Source of the DNA: Turritopsis dohrnii
Lineage: Eukaryota > Cnidaria > Hydrozoa > Anthoathecata > Oceaniidae
NCBI GenBank assembly: GCA_027922465.2
Contig: BQMF02000495.1
Location: 1-64,000, forward strand
Direction of reading: 5' to 3'
DNA: 64,000 nucleotides
The notes under the pieces are model-generated. The model was not told where the DNA came from. It did not search any database and was given only the letters and a program-made list of their open reading frames with translations. The position numbers and the translations under genes are program-made. Positions 1-11,306 of the stretch are shown here, one piece after another; the first letter of the stretch is position 1; each line of letters opens with the position of its first letter.

Positions 1-1982
1 CTTGATACTCACTTACACATGATCTACAATACAATACAATAACAGTAAAAGTATAACAATAAAAATTTTAAATATATCAAAACTTTCCCGTTTCTTCTTC
101 AAAAGAGCAGCAGAAATGAAGAACCTTATCAACGGACTCTGTTGCTATGAATTTTTCAGCCAATCAAAATAGCGCATTTCAAGAGTTTTCCTTTATTAGC
201 CAATAAAAACGATCAGCGCCGGGGCTTCCCATATATAAGATCCTTTTGTAAAACCACCGTTCCCTCATTTTGACTGCAGTAGGAAACGGTTTCATTTCGG
301 CCTTTTTATTTGGGCATATAAGCCCATTGGCGAATGGACTAACTACCGCTATATGACCACGATTAAGAAGATTTTGACCGTAAATTTTGAAAAAAACCAT
401 CACTCTCTAAGTTAAATGTGTTACACACGCACGCGGATTAGTATAGCGCGATAGACTAGCCGCCCAGGCGGGCGTCGCTCGCCACTCATGTTCAGCATGC
501 GTCCAATTCACGAAAAATTAAATTAAGAACTGATAAAAATGCATGTGATGGTTTTAACACGGATAAAAATTTGGAAATGCTGACTATAAGGGTGAGCAAA
601 AAATGTCATAGAGTGTTCAGCAGAAACATAAATTCTCATGAAAAAGTGTTGACAATACTACAAAGATAGCATCAACAAAAATATAATAAATAAATAAATA
701 AATAAACCAAATAAAGGGGGGGGCTTCTATTCGAGGGGGGCGTTTAAAAGAGGGGAGTGTCTATTGAATTTTTGTGAACTCTTCTTTTTCGTAAATATAA
801 ACTAAATATAAACATCGATAAAAAATATACGAAATTAAACTTCAAGATTATCGTCAATGAAGACAAAGTTTCCAACTGTTAGTTTAAAATTTAAAAAGAA
901 AGGCGTCTATCGCAAATTTCCATATTTTTATACAAAACGAAAACATTGAGGCTGAAACAATGCAATGTAGTAGTTCTACATGCCTTAATTAGTGTGTCTC
1001 TAGAGAGGGGCGTCTATTCGAGGGGGGCGTCTAATAGAGGGGGGCGTTTATTTAAAAATCTCCTGAAAAGGGGGCGTTTAATCGATACATTACGGTATCT
1101 TTAATCACTTTTGTAAAAGTGTATATCGACTTCGTTAACGGTCTTCCAATGGGTTTTTTGGTTTAATCCATTTATTTTTGGAAATAATAATTCTCGGTGA
1201 ATAGTGAGTGCATTGCATCTACGTACGCATTTAGTTGGAATTATCGGATCTTCCGAAAAGTGCATTTTTAAAAATTGATGACATATCATTCGTAAGCGAA
1301 ACCAAAGAATCTAAAAAAATAAATAAATAAAGTTAAGGTTGAATTTAAAATCCGAAATGTGCAGCCGACAATATATCTTCCAACTAAACTTTCATTCACA
1401 ATTACCTATCTAGATTATAGTAGATACGGTTATCCATAGGATACTGTCAGGAAAGGTTTTTCCCATGAACTACCAACACCAAGTTGACCTCAATACTACA
1501 CTATAAATCTAAAGAATCTGAATAAATATAAGATAAAATAATAAGATAATGAATTAAGTTAGTCAATTTTGTCAGTTAGGAAAGATTTATTTATTCATTT
1601 ACATTTCGCTCAATTGTTCTATTTCTGCTGACATCAGCATATTCCATTCATTATCTTTAACACAGACAATAACCTCTTTATCCTCAATAAACTAAATGAA
1701 CTAACTTTAAGGAATAGTAATCTCTCAAACTGACAAAGAAGTTTTCTCTTAAACCATAACCTGTAATGTCATAGTGAAATAAAGATCAAAGGAAGTATGT
1801 AACGACTTTTATTCCAACTCTACCTAAACTCTCATTTAGATAACAACAGACTTATAGAATAAGATTCGCAAGTGATTTGTAACGACTAAATAAAGATTAA
1901 TCCGTATATAACAACATATTTTCTAACTAAATAAACTACAATAACAAACTAAATAAACTAAAATATAAACTAAAATAAACTA
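1..1982. other. gene-free left flank with degenerate G-rich repeats
   Basis: No convincing gene is seen. Positions 350-440 hold one copy of a promoter-like dispersed repeat shared with 9.4 kb and 57.4 kb. Positions 713-760 and 1005-1085 hold degenerate repeats of a unit like GAGGGGGGCGTCTATT, with intervening A/T-rich DNA. A short splice-bounded segment on the minus strand near 1400-1440 has an acceptor and a donor but joins to nothing I can follow. Confidence 0.5.
351..450 (-). repeat. dispersed promoter-like repeat, copy 1
   Basis: Read on the minus strand, this has a TATA-like run, then GTGTGTAACACATTTA, then TTAGAGAGTG, and about 25 bases later CGGTCAAAATCTTCTTAAT and CGTGGTCATA. The same order of blocks recurs at about 9395-9485 (minus) and about 57370-57480 (plus). 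The similarity stops beyond about 100 bases, so this is a short mobile or duplicated module rather than one long element. Confidence 0.5.
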
Positions 1983-2227
1983 TGGTATGGAATTACCATA
2001 CACTCGACCGCAAATGACTGATTAAACAACCCATTATTCCCTAAAACACAAATTAGAAACACTATTCGGAAGCTTAAGTAAGTGGGCGCTAATCAGCCAT
2101 TCACGGTCTAAATTTAATTTGTTGGTTCAGTTCACTTGATTATTTTTCATTTCGAGAATTTGATTATAGACATTTTAAAACTAATTTTAATGAAAACTGA
2201 ACCTGAGTGTATGGTAACTCCATACCG
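1983..2227. mobile_element. MITE with palindromic 22-bp terminal inverted repeats
   Basis: The left end GGTATGGAATTACCATAC is repeated inverted at the right end with one mismatch, and the match continues through ACACTC. Each end is itself a small hairpin (GTATGG, five bases, CCATAC). TA dinucleotides flank both sides (1981-1982 and 2228-2229), as expected for a Tc1/mariner-type insertion. The inside has no coding capacity. Confidence 0.6.
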
Positions 2228-2276
2228 TATAAGGGATCAGCCCTCACTCAAAAACAGTGAGGACTGACCCCTTATA
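2228..2276. repeat. 21-bp-arm stem-loop
   Basis: The arms TATAAGGGATCAGCCCTCACT-like and its inverted copy enclose a seven-base loop, with two or three mismatches. It starts at the right edge of the MITE and lies about 70 bases beyond the stop codon of the minus-strand micro-exon gene, so it would fall in that gene's 3' untranslated region if the transcript runs this far. Confidence 0.5.
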
Positions 2277-2346
2277 CTTCATCTCATAATGTATTTTTTT
2301 TTTGTTTTTATGGTGTTTTTTTTGTGGGGGGACGTAACCCTCCCGG

Positions 2347-3294
2347 TCACGCCCCCCATTTTTTTTTCCATACTTGCAAGGCCCTCCTGGACTTGGAGCC
2401 AGGATGGGCCTTCCTGTATTGCATGAAGTCTTGTCGTGTCACTATAATAAAATGTTAGGAAGTTAAGGATTAGTTAAGATAATAAAATCCAAATAGTATG
2501 GCTTATACGAAAAACTTCACAACTCACAACGCGTGGTCTCTTGTGATTCTAAACAGAAAGATAAAATGAAAATAATAATAAAAAATGTATTAGTGTATTA
2601 GTGTATTAGTGAAAATAAACGCTTACTCTGGCCATTCAGTTGGACTAACTGCCCTATAACATAAAAGACAAACAGTGTAAATACTACATCTATTGAAGAA
2701 GGAAAATGCATGTTAAGAAGAAAAATGTAAAACTACCACCATCCGCGCTATTCTCCTTATCTATGAATGAAATAGAACGAAATTAGAATAAATTGACAGT
2801 GATATCCAAAAAACAGCAAAAAGAATATAAGAACTTACCTTCTTTTAATAAATCCTCTTCCTCTGAAAGGAAAGGAAAAGTATTAACAACCTAATTACTA
2901 CATTGATGACATTCTGGTATTTATGAATAAGTCCTTTTACCTTTCTTGGATATATCACAAACTAAAATATAAAAGAAAGTAGTTTTAAATAAACAACCCT
3001 TTATTTTTTGTATAATATTAACAGTTTCATTCGATAACTTACCACCATCTTCTTCACCGTCAACTTCAACTAAAATAACAAAGACATTTAATAACCTCTT
3101 CAATAATCCCAAATATGATGAAAAAAACTAAATACTTACTATCCACAACTGAGCTTTTAGAAACTAAAATAAAACAAAAATCATAATATGACAAAATCAT
3201 ATTTCATTCTTATTTCAAAATGAGAAAAGCAGAAAGATTATTACCATTTTGTGCTGACTCAGCCATTTTTTTTTTTATTATTAATATTAATTCA
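2347..3294 (-). CDS. micro-exon gene encoding an 87-residue charged protein
   Basis: I do not recognise the product. Eight exons on the minus strand join in one open frame: 3245-3266 (ATG), 3140-3163, 3043-3069, 2839-2862, 2737-2760, 2627-2653, 2528-2548 and 2347-2441 (TGA). Their lengths are 22, 24, 27, 24, 24, 27, 21 and 95 nt. Every intron is phase 1, and each internal exon is a multiple of three, so any of them could be skipped without changing the frame. Acceptors are all pyrimidine-rich AG. Donors are mostly GTAAG, with GTAGTT after 2737 and GTGAGT after 2528. The ATG has a strong context (A-rich before, G after) and sits 28 bases below an acceptor-like AG at 3295-3296. Residues 1-57 are acidic and low in hydrophobic residues. 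The last 30 are basic, rich in Arg, Lys and Trp. There is no signal peptide. It lies about 600 bp downstream of the Helitron helicase on the same strand, so it may be captured cargo or a host gene. Confidence 0.7.
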
Positions 3295-3870
3295 CTGAAA
3301 TAAAAAAAACTAAGGATTACACTTCCAAAAGACAACAGGAGGAATGCCCTGACTTTTGGTTCATGGTTTGTGCATGCAAGGACTATCTCATAGTAGACTC
3401 TAAAAAACCAAAGTAAGATGATATCGGTTTCCGGTGAATTGATAAAAAGCATGCACAACCCATGGTAACAGAGTACACGACGTGAACGTAAGTCAATGGG
3501 ACTTGTACTCCACCTAAAAAAACAAATGTACAGAAACAAAATGTTTTTTAGGTAAAATAGTTCAGTAACTATAAAAGCATATCATCTATTTTCAGCACTA
3601 CCACAAAGTAATTGTCAGTGATTTAACAAAATAGCACCACTCAATCCACCACTACAGTTGAGCAACACAATGTCACAGAGTTGGTATACCAACTTAGCCG
3701 AAAAGCCGCTTTTAGACAACTGCAATGATAGTCACTCTCCAAATGAGTGAGGATATCAAAATGCTCACCGGAAAAGCAGTGTTTTTATTTCCGGTATTTT
3801 TGTAACTCACTCAACAATACAATACTTTTGTGGATATGAAAAGATGAAAGAAAAGATATGCAGAATTAAG

Positions 3871-6800
3871 TTACTGTAATACTTGTGGAAAGACAACATT
3901 TTGAGTATACATCTTTCCATTGATATGACCTTGTTTCCCAGTAGCAGCAACTTTGATTTTCACATTATCAAATGCCTTTGCCCTGGAACATGCGACATAT
4001 AGCTGACCGTGAGAAAAACACGGACTCTGCAAAAACAAACCAATTTTATTAAATGTTTGACCTTGACTCTTGTTAATAGTGAAAGAGTAGGCCAAACGGA
4101 TAGGCAATTGTCTGCGTTTTAATATAAAAGGCATACCTGTATCTGAAGGTGACAGTTCAACCCTAGGTATGAAAATGATTTCTCCAACTGCTGACCCTGT
4201 CAAAACTTCAGCTTTAATAAAATTGCCTGACAGTTCACGGATAATCAAGCGTGTGCCATTACAGAGACCCTTCCTGATATTAAGGTTCCTCAAGAGCATA
4301 ATAATAGCCCCAACTTTAAGCTTCAAACAATGAGGAGGCATACCTGACGGCGTGATGCTATTTAAAAAATCAAGCGGATAATTTTGCCGCTCGTCTTCAT
4401 CGTCACATACCACCTCATCAGCACTGTAATAACAAACTGCATTTCCTGGCAATCTGTCCAACACCTCATTGTTAATGATTAACGATTGCTCGTTTGTTGG
4501 TGTCAAAATAGCTGTGGCGGCATATTCGTGAGGTTCCAATCCGTCATACATCACCGATATAATAGAAGTGTTTTGGGGAACAACGCAACAATCAGGGATT
4601 TCGACTGAGCCTTTAGCAGGTTCATTTAGTTTTGTTGGCAGTTCACCATTACCAAGTTGTAATAGCCACGCACAGAATTCTTGTTCTTCCGGCCTGGCTC
4701 TCATGTTCTCGGTAAGTGAGTACTTTACCACTGATGCCCACAAAGCAGAACTTGTCAAGCAAACTTCAATAACATCAGTTGGTTTTGCTTTCTTCACAAC
4801 TGGCAAACACTGACGAAAATCGCCACCCCACAAAAGTACCTTTCCACCGAAAACTGCATCACTACCACAAATATCACGTAGTAATCTGTCGATAGCATGA
4901 AAAATGTGCGTAGACACCATTGTAGCTTCATCAATCAGAAACAGGTCAATACTCCGAAGGTATTCTGCATGTTTAGATGTCGGGGTTATCTTACATACAC
5001 TGTTTTCTAAAACAGGAACAGGCAAACGAAATAATGAATGCAATGTACATCCACCAGAGAGTAAGGTGGCTGCAATACCTGTATATGCAGCAGTTGCAAC
5101 TTTCCAACCTCTGGCTCTACATGCTGCAATAACATAGTTATATGTAAAAGTTTTACCTGTGCCAGCTGGTCCATCCAGATAAAACAATGTTTCAAGTTGT
5201 GCTAAACCATTACGCACATTTGAAACAGCAGACAAAATTGCATCAGCCACAGCTACCTGCTGTTCATTAAGCTGAGGCCTTACCTGTTGTGCCCTGTCAA
5301 TGTAAACATTTACATCCACTTCTTCCTCGGGGATCTGTTGAACCAACTCTGGAAGATTAAATTGAGTTAAGGACATACCGAATTGTTTGAGGACATTATC
5401 AATATAACCCAAAACCCTTTGTTCTGCTTGAGCAAGAGCTAATGTTCGAGTATAGTCCTCACACAGATGCTCCTTGAATGTATTCCACAACTCAAGGGGA
5501 TTGGAGGGTTCGCAGTGTGTCAAAATCGTGACAAACAGCTGTCTCATCTGTTGGGGCATTTGAAATGTTGACGCCTCTTCCAATGTGTTATGCCACTCTT
5601 CATCATCTTGTAGAAGACCTCTGGCAATACACGCTTCTCGGAATGTGTCGTAAACCACTCCATTGAAAGTACGCAGATATTCGAATGATGTGGCACCTGA
5701 AACATGCAGCAACAAAACCCGAAGGAAAAAACGTTCTCCTTCTGATGGACGGGCATTGTATAACCGAGCGACAATCGGTTTGAATGTTTTTTTTCGTTTT
5801 TGCCATTTTTTCTGTTTGTCATGAAAGACATAATGATATAGAATATCTGAATAAAGAAACTGTCGAGCATCAGGATCTTCCACATTCAGCTTAAACCATG
5901 CTGTTAGGTGACTATCTTTCAATGCCCCTTCAGCAGCTGCCTCTTCCTCACCAGCTCTAAAATAAACCTGATGACAATTAGGTAAATGAACAGCTAATCG
6001 TTTGATAGTGTGGGATTTATCATTCATGGAGAACTCGAAAATTCTCCACAATGCTTCCGGTGCACTAACATATCGAGCATCTAGAAATGTTTTAATTTCG
6101 TCATGCTCCAGACATTCATTAATCTCAACATTAGCACGATCATGTCCTTTGTAAACGTATTTAAAGAGATATTTCACACTTTTTATCGTGGTACATGCTT
6201 CCAAATTTATGTGAGCATTGTATTTTTTTGACAACCACGGGCAGTATGGTACAACCCATTGATTATCCAAGTCCACGTTTTTGACCCTCACTGTACGACC
6301 ATCATTGCGTCTGCGATACATTGGATACCCATTTGCATTCATTTGGGTTGCATCACAGAATGGCTTTGGAAAATTCTTGGTACAGTTGCCATCATCTCCC
6401 ATGCAGACTGAATTAGGATTTGCATTCCCACAGGGACCATGAATCATACATGATCTGATGATGTTATGTAGCTCTGGTTCAAGTTCAGGATCTGGTATTT
6501 CAGCAGAAATTAAGCTGTCAATATCATCAGCATTCTGCAGTTTGTCCTCTTGAGCTAAATGGATAAGAATATGTGCATGAGGTAAAGAACGTTTCTGAAA
6601 CTCAATAACATACAGGTGCGAAATGGATTTCCCCAAAACACCATTTTTAGTAATATCCTCTAAGAGTGATTTCAATTTCAAATTAAAAACACGTGCAACC
6701 AAGTCAGGTCGATAATGTGCTGGCTCATTATCCAAATTTTCTGTAATTTCTCGCCATTTGGGATTGCACGTGAAAGTGCAAAACAAATCTGGTTTTCCCA

Positions 6801-8386
6801 TTTTAGTGACCATAGCCATAGCATCTTGATAATTTTGTAGCATGGCTCTTGGACCACCCTGAAATGAAGAAGGTAGAATTACTGGTCTGCCTGCATGAAG
6901 CCCACGATTTTCCGCAACATTGGCAAGATGATCAATAAGGCCTTGATATTGTTCAACCCGAAGAGCTGCCTGGTTCATCCGTATGAAATGCAAGCGATTA
7001 GCTTCAACTTTACAATAGCTATCCACGGCATATTGTTGAAGTAATCTTTTACCTTTTAAGATGGGGCTAAACGCATCTCTAAAGGCAAACCTAAATGTGT
7101 AATATTGCAGCATGGTCGTGCGACGTTGCTGACCTACTGCATATTCTGCTACATGAGGAATGTCGGAACTCCAGCCCAACTCTCCTCTTGGAAAAAATAC
7201 AGGATACACCATTGGATCGATATTAGGTGATTGCGCAGGCAAATCCTGCAATGGTCTATCTCGAGGGTAAACAACAATGTCTCGAGCTAATGGTGGTGCA
7301 CCATCTTCACCAACAAAAACAGCTGCTACTTCATCATGATGAGGTAGATTATATCGGCGGCGGTCACCCCCACTTCTCAAGTGCATTCTTACCTGAAAAT
7401 CAATAGCAAATTATCAATAGCAGTTGAAAAAGATTATTGAAGTATAACAATCTATTTGCACTTACCTCAGATGGGTGACGATTCTGTTCATTTGCGAGTT
7501 GCAATTCCTCCGCCTCTACCTCACCCATGTGTTTATATGCAGCTGCATATGGACTCTCCCTTAAAATGATATCTTGCAAAGCTTGCATGACTTCAGGGGA
7601 GCAACCTTGATTTTCTGGTCTTGCCATTCGCTCGTTGAAAGCATCCATACCATCATAAATATATAGTTGACCATATGATGGAGGAACACCCGGTGGTGGG
7701 TGTAAATTACCTGTTCGGTGACATACCTGGCCATTGATACGAAAAACTGGTGGACCACGACCTGGCGGCACAGCCAATTTCGCACCCATGGAAGCAAAAG
7801 CAACCGAACTGTTGAACTTTCGAATATTTTCTTGAAAGTTCTTTGCTTGATTGTTATCACCTACTAAAAGAGCTTTAAGGTCATTAGGATAATAAATGTT
7901 ATCTAAATGAACTTTACCATTGTGACAACACTTAAAATTAGTTTCTTCTGCAAACATCCTGGCACCACAATACTGACAGACCTTGTCCATGGCACCAAGA
8001 TAATGTAACTCAGGCATTTGGCCTTGCCGAGCAGCACGATGCAAGGGTTGATTAGCCCGCCTAGCCCTCATGCGACGAACATTTGCATTTCGCCGGGCTA
8101 TTCTTTGACCGTCACCTTCAATTTGACGATACTGAACACGTCTTTCAGCATTATTGATTCGAAGTCGTTCATTTTCTGATGCGACATGCTGAATATCTGG
8201 TGGCTGGATATTAATGTTTTGCTTAAGTTGTTGGCGACTTGCCTCAGCCACATCCTCGTGTGCATGCCGACGCTGAATAACAGAGCGTATTTGATGCTGA
8301 TCAGGTGGCTGGAGCACAAACTGGCCATTCCTAAAAACTGCTTGGAAGCCAGGAATAATATTAGTGCCTCTTATATTAAACATCAC
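3871..8386 (-). CDS. Helitron Rep/helicase (HUH nuclease plus PIF1-type helicase), one intron
   Basis: This is the replicase of an autonomous Helitron, a rolling-circle DNA transposon. Exon 1 is 7466-8386, the intron 7393-7465 (73 bp, GTAAG/CAG), and exon 2 is 3871-7392. The joined frame gives about 1480 residues with no stop. Order of parts: an N-terminal Arg/Gln-rich part with a CxxC zinc-finger-like motif (CQYCGARMF), the Helitron-like N domain, the HUH motif in LPHAHILIH, the two catalytic tyrosines in YLFKYVYKG, then a PIF1 helicase with Walker A GPAGTGKT, Walker B FLIDEA, GGDFRQCLPVV, the NGTR block, SFTINKSQGQT and YVACSRA. All helicase motifs are complete, so the protein could be active or only recently silenced. 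The start is the first Met in the open frame at 8386. I could not find the transposon termini (5' TC, 3' hairpin plus CTRR). Confidence 0.93.
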
Positions 8387-9830
8387 AGTTCAGAAACACT
8401 AACAACAAAAAAGAAAGAAATAGCTACCAACTGTGAATAAACAGCACAAATCTAGGCAGAAGCAGAAGCAAACTGACTAATATGAAATAAAAAGAAATAG
8501 TCGAAACTGTGATAATAATCTTCAACAAACCTTTCTATCTAAAAACTAACGTCTTTTCAAAATTAACAGGAGAAACTAACACGGTAACGTACAAAAAACG
8601 AACCTGGAATGCAAATAGAAAAGATGTTAGAAGACAGAAAGAGTAGCGTAAACATACATACATGCATCTTATTATAATTTCGGATAAATGCACAACATAA
8701 ACATCGTTTTAAACATTAAGAAAGGATAAACAGTTTTTATAAACAAAGGATAAACAGCTCTTAGGAAAGGATAAACCGCCATAAAGTTTACCATTTTTAA
8801 ATTACGATGAAAACAAATAAAGAGATCTCACCTTTCGTACGTATAAACAAAACAAAACAAAATCTCTCGACCAACAGGGCAGCAACCAAACAAACAGAAT
8901 GATCTAATTAAATAAAAAATCATCATACATTAGCCAGTAAGTAGCCTATTTTTAAATTTTAAACAAACGGTTTACCTGATCTTTCGCTTTTGATAATACA
9001 ATACAAACAATTTTATGTATATACGATATTGTTTCGCAAGCGTCCTTACTGGAAAATTAAAAATTAATTTGTTTACGTTCTGAACGAATTGGTTGCTATA
9101 GTTTGCCCGATTCTGGAAACCAATTTTGATTGGTCAAAAAGCATTCAAGTCAATCAAAACAATCAAAACAATCAAATAAATGCGCATTGTATAGGTTTCC
9201 CGAAAGAAACGTCACACTTAGATGACGTATCATGTACACATGTATACTGATTACGTAACTTTAAGAAGTGTCTCTCGGCTTCTACCAGGTATTATGCGCA
9301 TTGTGTTGGTCTCCCGAAAGAAACGTCACACTTAAATTACGTAACATTAAAAAAAGTGTCTGTCACGTCTGCGTGGTTTTACGACGAAAAGGGAAAAAAT
9401 AAGAAGGTTTTGACCGTGAAAAAAAAGTAAATATATCACTCTCTAAAATAAAAGTGGTATGCACAACGCGGATTATTATAATAAGATATTACCAACAATG
9501 TTTACTTAAATATATTACCGAATTCACATTTCTGACAAAATTTGGAAGGTGTGCTCCAATAACAATTGAAAGGTCCTGATATTAAAGTTGGCAGTTACTT
9601 GCAGATTTTTCCCTGATTTTTCCTTGATTTTCAAATGATTTTGGTTCACTTCTATCGAATATCATTTTATTCTTCATGTGAACCATAAGTCATACTTTGG
9701 GAATTGTGATAGACCTGTTCTCACGTACGCAACAAGAACAGAATGGATAGCCATTCAGATATCTTGAAAAATTAGCCTAAAGCTATTTCCTCTAGGCCTG
9801 ATGCGGAAATTGTTCAAGCCCTGAGGCTTC
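8387..9830. other. Helitron upstream region and tandem duplication, no gene seen
   Basis: Positions 8640-8780 carry several AAAGGATAAAC-like repeats. About 9178-9290 and 9293-9365 form a diverged tandem duplication sharing CCCGAAAGAAACGTCACACT and GCGCATTGT. Positions 9395-9485 hold the second copy of the promoter-like repeat seen at 350-450 and 57.4 kb. No terminal TC of the Helitron could be identified with confidence here. Confidence 0.45.
9395..9485 (-). repeat. dispersed promoter-like repeat, copy 2
   Basis: The minus strand has TATAATAATCCGCG, then CCACTTTTATTTTAGAGAGTG, then a T-rich gap and CGGTCAAAACCTTCTTATT. It shares block order and spacing with copies at 350-450 and 57.4 kb. The core CACTCTCTAAAATAAAAGTG is also found, rearranged, at 45.58-45.64 kb. 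Confidence 0.5.
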
Positions 9831-9839
9831 TAGTTTCAT

Positions 9840-10390
9840 TTTATAAACAAAATTTTGTTTCTCTATTTTTGAATTTCAAATAACTTTACCAGCAATGATT
9901 CCATGTTGCAAGCGTTCAAATTTTTCTTCTGATGACATTGTGTAAGAACTCGTTTTCTAAGGATGATTTCCTCATGATGCACAAAGTATGCAACGTAATT
10001 AGTGATGGCAGGCAATTCAGTAAAGGAGATTCTGATTTGCATTTCTTTATGATATCAACAATATTCCTGCTTTTTGCATACAGATACAAACCACACAAAA
10101 AGTCAGAGAAAATTAAATGCTGGAACTGGTAACTAAAACCTTTTTTGGTCCCGTACTTGATAACAAACCTTGTCTTTTCTAAATCGGAAATTTCTTTCTC
10201 AGAATCTTTAAGTTCAACAGATTTGTAAGAATTACATGAAAGTTTTCCAAATTTTTTCCCAGTTTTAGCAAAATCTTTTAACATAAGACAACTCTTTCGT
10301 TTCGAGCAACCCCATAAAGATCTAACTTAGCTAATGCACACTCTTTGTAACATCTCTGGATGATGTAAATTTTTAGTTGGCGCCGTAGTT
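9840..10390 (-). pseudogene. NLR (NACHT-LRR) gene fragment, frameshifted
   Basis: This is a broken copy of the segment that lies after the NACHT core in the two intact NLRs of this window. Matching landmarks include IIQRCYKE (intact copies IIQNCYKD and IIQNCFKD), VIKYGTKKGFSYQFQHLIFS (VKYGSTKRGFSYQFRHLIFS) and FLCGLYL. The reading frame shifts near 10280 and again near 9925. Past the second shift, a third frame still matches the intact genes around the region RETRWEH. No Walker motifs or LRRs are present. A Harbinger-like MITE starts 24 bp beyond the fragment's upstream edge and may have cut it. The fragment is on the strand opposite to the intact NLRs, so it is a dispersed relic rather than part of the 42-63 kb tandem. 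Confidence 0.8.
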
Positions 10391-10414
10391 TCGTAAAATT
10401 TTGATATCCAGTTA

Positions 10415-10684
10415 AGGCCAATTTCCATTCAGGAAAATATCCGCGCGGACGTAGGTAATCCACGCTCAGTGACTTAGAACGCATGCGTATTGGCTAATTC
10501 ATAAGCGTAGTTAGGTCCGCTCAGCGAGCAAAAATAAAGTTAAAAATTTTTAACTTTTTTTAAGCCCGCCGATGTCCGCTGATAATTTCAGCCAATCGTG
10601 TCTTTTGATTTCCATTTGCAGCTGTTTGGCCGCTCGGAAAATTCTACGTCCGCGCGGGCATAAGCGTTGAATGGAAATCGGCCT
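10415..10684. mobile_element. Harbinger-like MITE with TTA target duplication
   Basis: The ends AGGCCAATTTCCATTC and GAATGGAAATCGGCCT are inverted copies. Further inside, CCGCGCGGACGTAG matches CTACGTCCGCGCGG. TTA flanks both sides (10412-10414 and 10685-10687). Three-base TTA/TAA duplications are typical of PIF/Harbinger elements. It has no ORF, and it is more GC-rich than its surroundings. Confidence 0.7.
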
Positions 10685-11082
10685 TTAATGTCAATTTGTT
10701 AGAAACAGTTGCAGAAAGCTGATAATAAGATGGCACATGAACCAACATGGATGGAGGACTTCAGATGGGTTATAAAAACTGAGACAATGTTTTATTTTGT
10801 TATATATTTCTTTTGGCTATGCGATAAACTGAACACCCTCTGGATGAAAAACTCGCAGTTACTGCATAAGAGCCAAAACAGCAGCGCCACTTTCATCGGG
10901 CATTTTTTACTGTCGAGAAAACCGTGAGGGAAAGGCCACAATGTGTATCTACGTTTCTTTCACATCTATAAAATAAAGATTTCAGCGTATATTAGGAATT
11001 CAAGCTTTTATTTCAACTAATAACGTACGTAATCAATCATACCTTAGTTTCAATATCGATGTCAAATCTTTGAACTATCCTT
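10685..11082. other. no gene seen
   Basis: AT-rich sequence between the MITE and the 11.1 kb exon candidate. A 72-residue plus-strand frame at 10709-10927 shows no domain, no signal peptide and no splice-site context, and is not taken as a gene. Confidence 0.4.
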
Positions 11083-11306
11083 CTAGCTTTGAAGAACTAC
11101 CCACTGTTCACCTGTTTTCTATAATGAAACACGACAAGTATTGGAAAATGAGAAATCCTTAAGTAACAAACCGACACTTTCATATGGTCATGCATATTTA
11201 CCTCAAGTTGCACGAACGAGTTGAAATTCTGTTTTGTGATACCATACGTGCTGCACAAACAGTTGTCACACCAAATGCATAACCCATATTCTTCTCCATC
11301 TCCCAT
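11083..11306 (-). CDS. candidate two-exon small cysteine-motif protein (46 residues)
   Basis: Product not recognised. Exon 1 is 11202-11306 (35 codons) ending in a GTAAAT donor. Exon 2 is 11083-11118, after an acceptor ending TTTCATTATAG, and closes with TAG. The junction is phase 0. An acceptor-like AG lies 11 bases before the ATG. Exon 1 carries four cysteines within ten residues in the block LCIWCDNCLC, a pattern that could bind a metal. A similar block (LWCIKCPLFFC) occurs in another exon candidate on the same strand at 13250-13394, so the two may be paralogous or alternative exons of one gene. The model is short and could be chance. Confidence 0.35.

Noticed and set aside
2379..2412. Helitron 3' hairpin on the minus strand
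   Set aside because: The stem lies inside the last coding exon of the micro-exon gene, and no CTRR end follows at the right distance.
3679..3694. A 16-bp perfect palindrome (AGTTGGTATACCAACT) as the Helitron 3' hairpin
   Set aside because: No CTRR motif follows within about 15 bases on the minus strand, so it is not accepted as the terminus.
4568..5885. Several 60-113 codon frames on both strands
   Set aside because: They lie within the Helitron helicase exon, which carries clear motifs in its own frame.
1..9485. A 9-kb LTR retrotransposon, because similar 100-bp sequences occur in the same direction at 0.4 and 9.4 kb
   Set aside because: The similarity is short and patchy, there is no primer-binding site, polypurine tract or reverse transcriptase, and a third copy occurs alone at 57.4 kb.
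10709..10927. A 72-codon plus-strand frame with a hydrophobic stretch
   Set aside because: No homology within the window, no splice sites at its edges, and a composition expected of AT-rich DNA.
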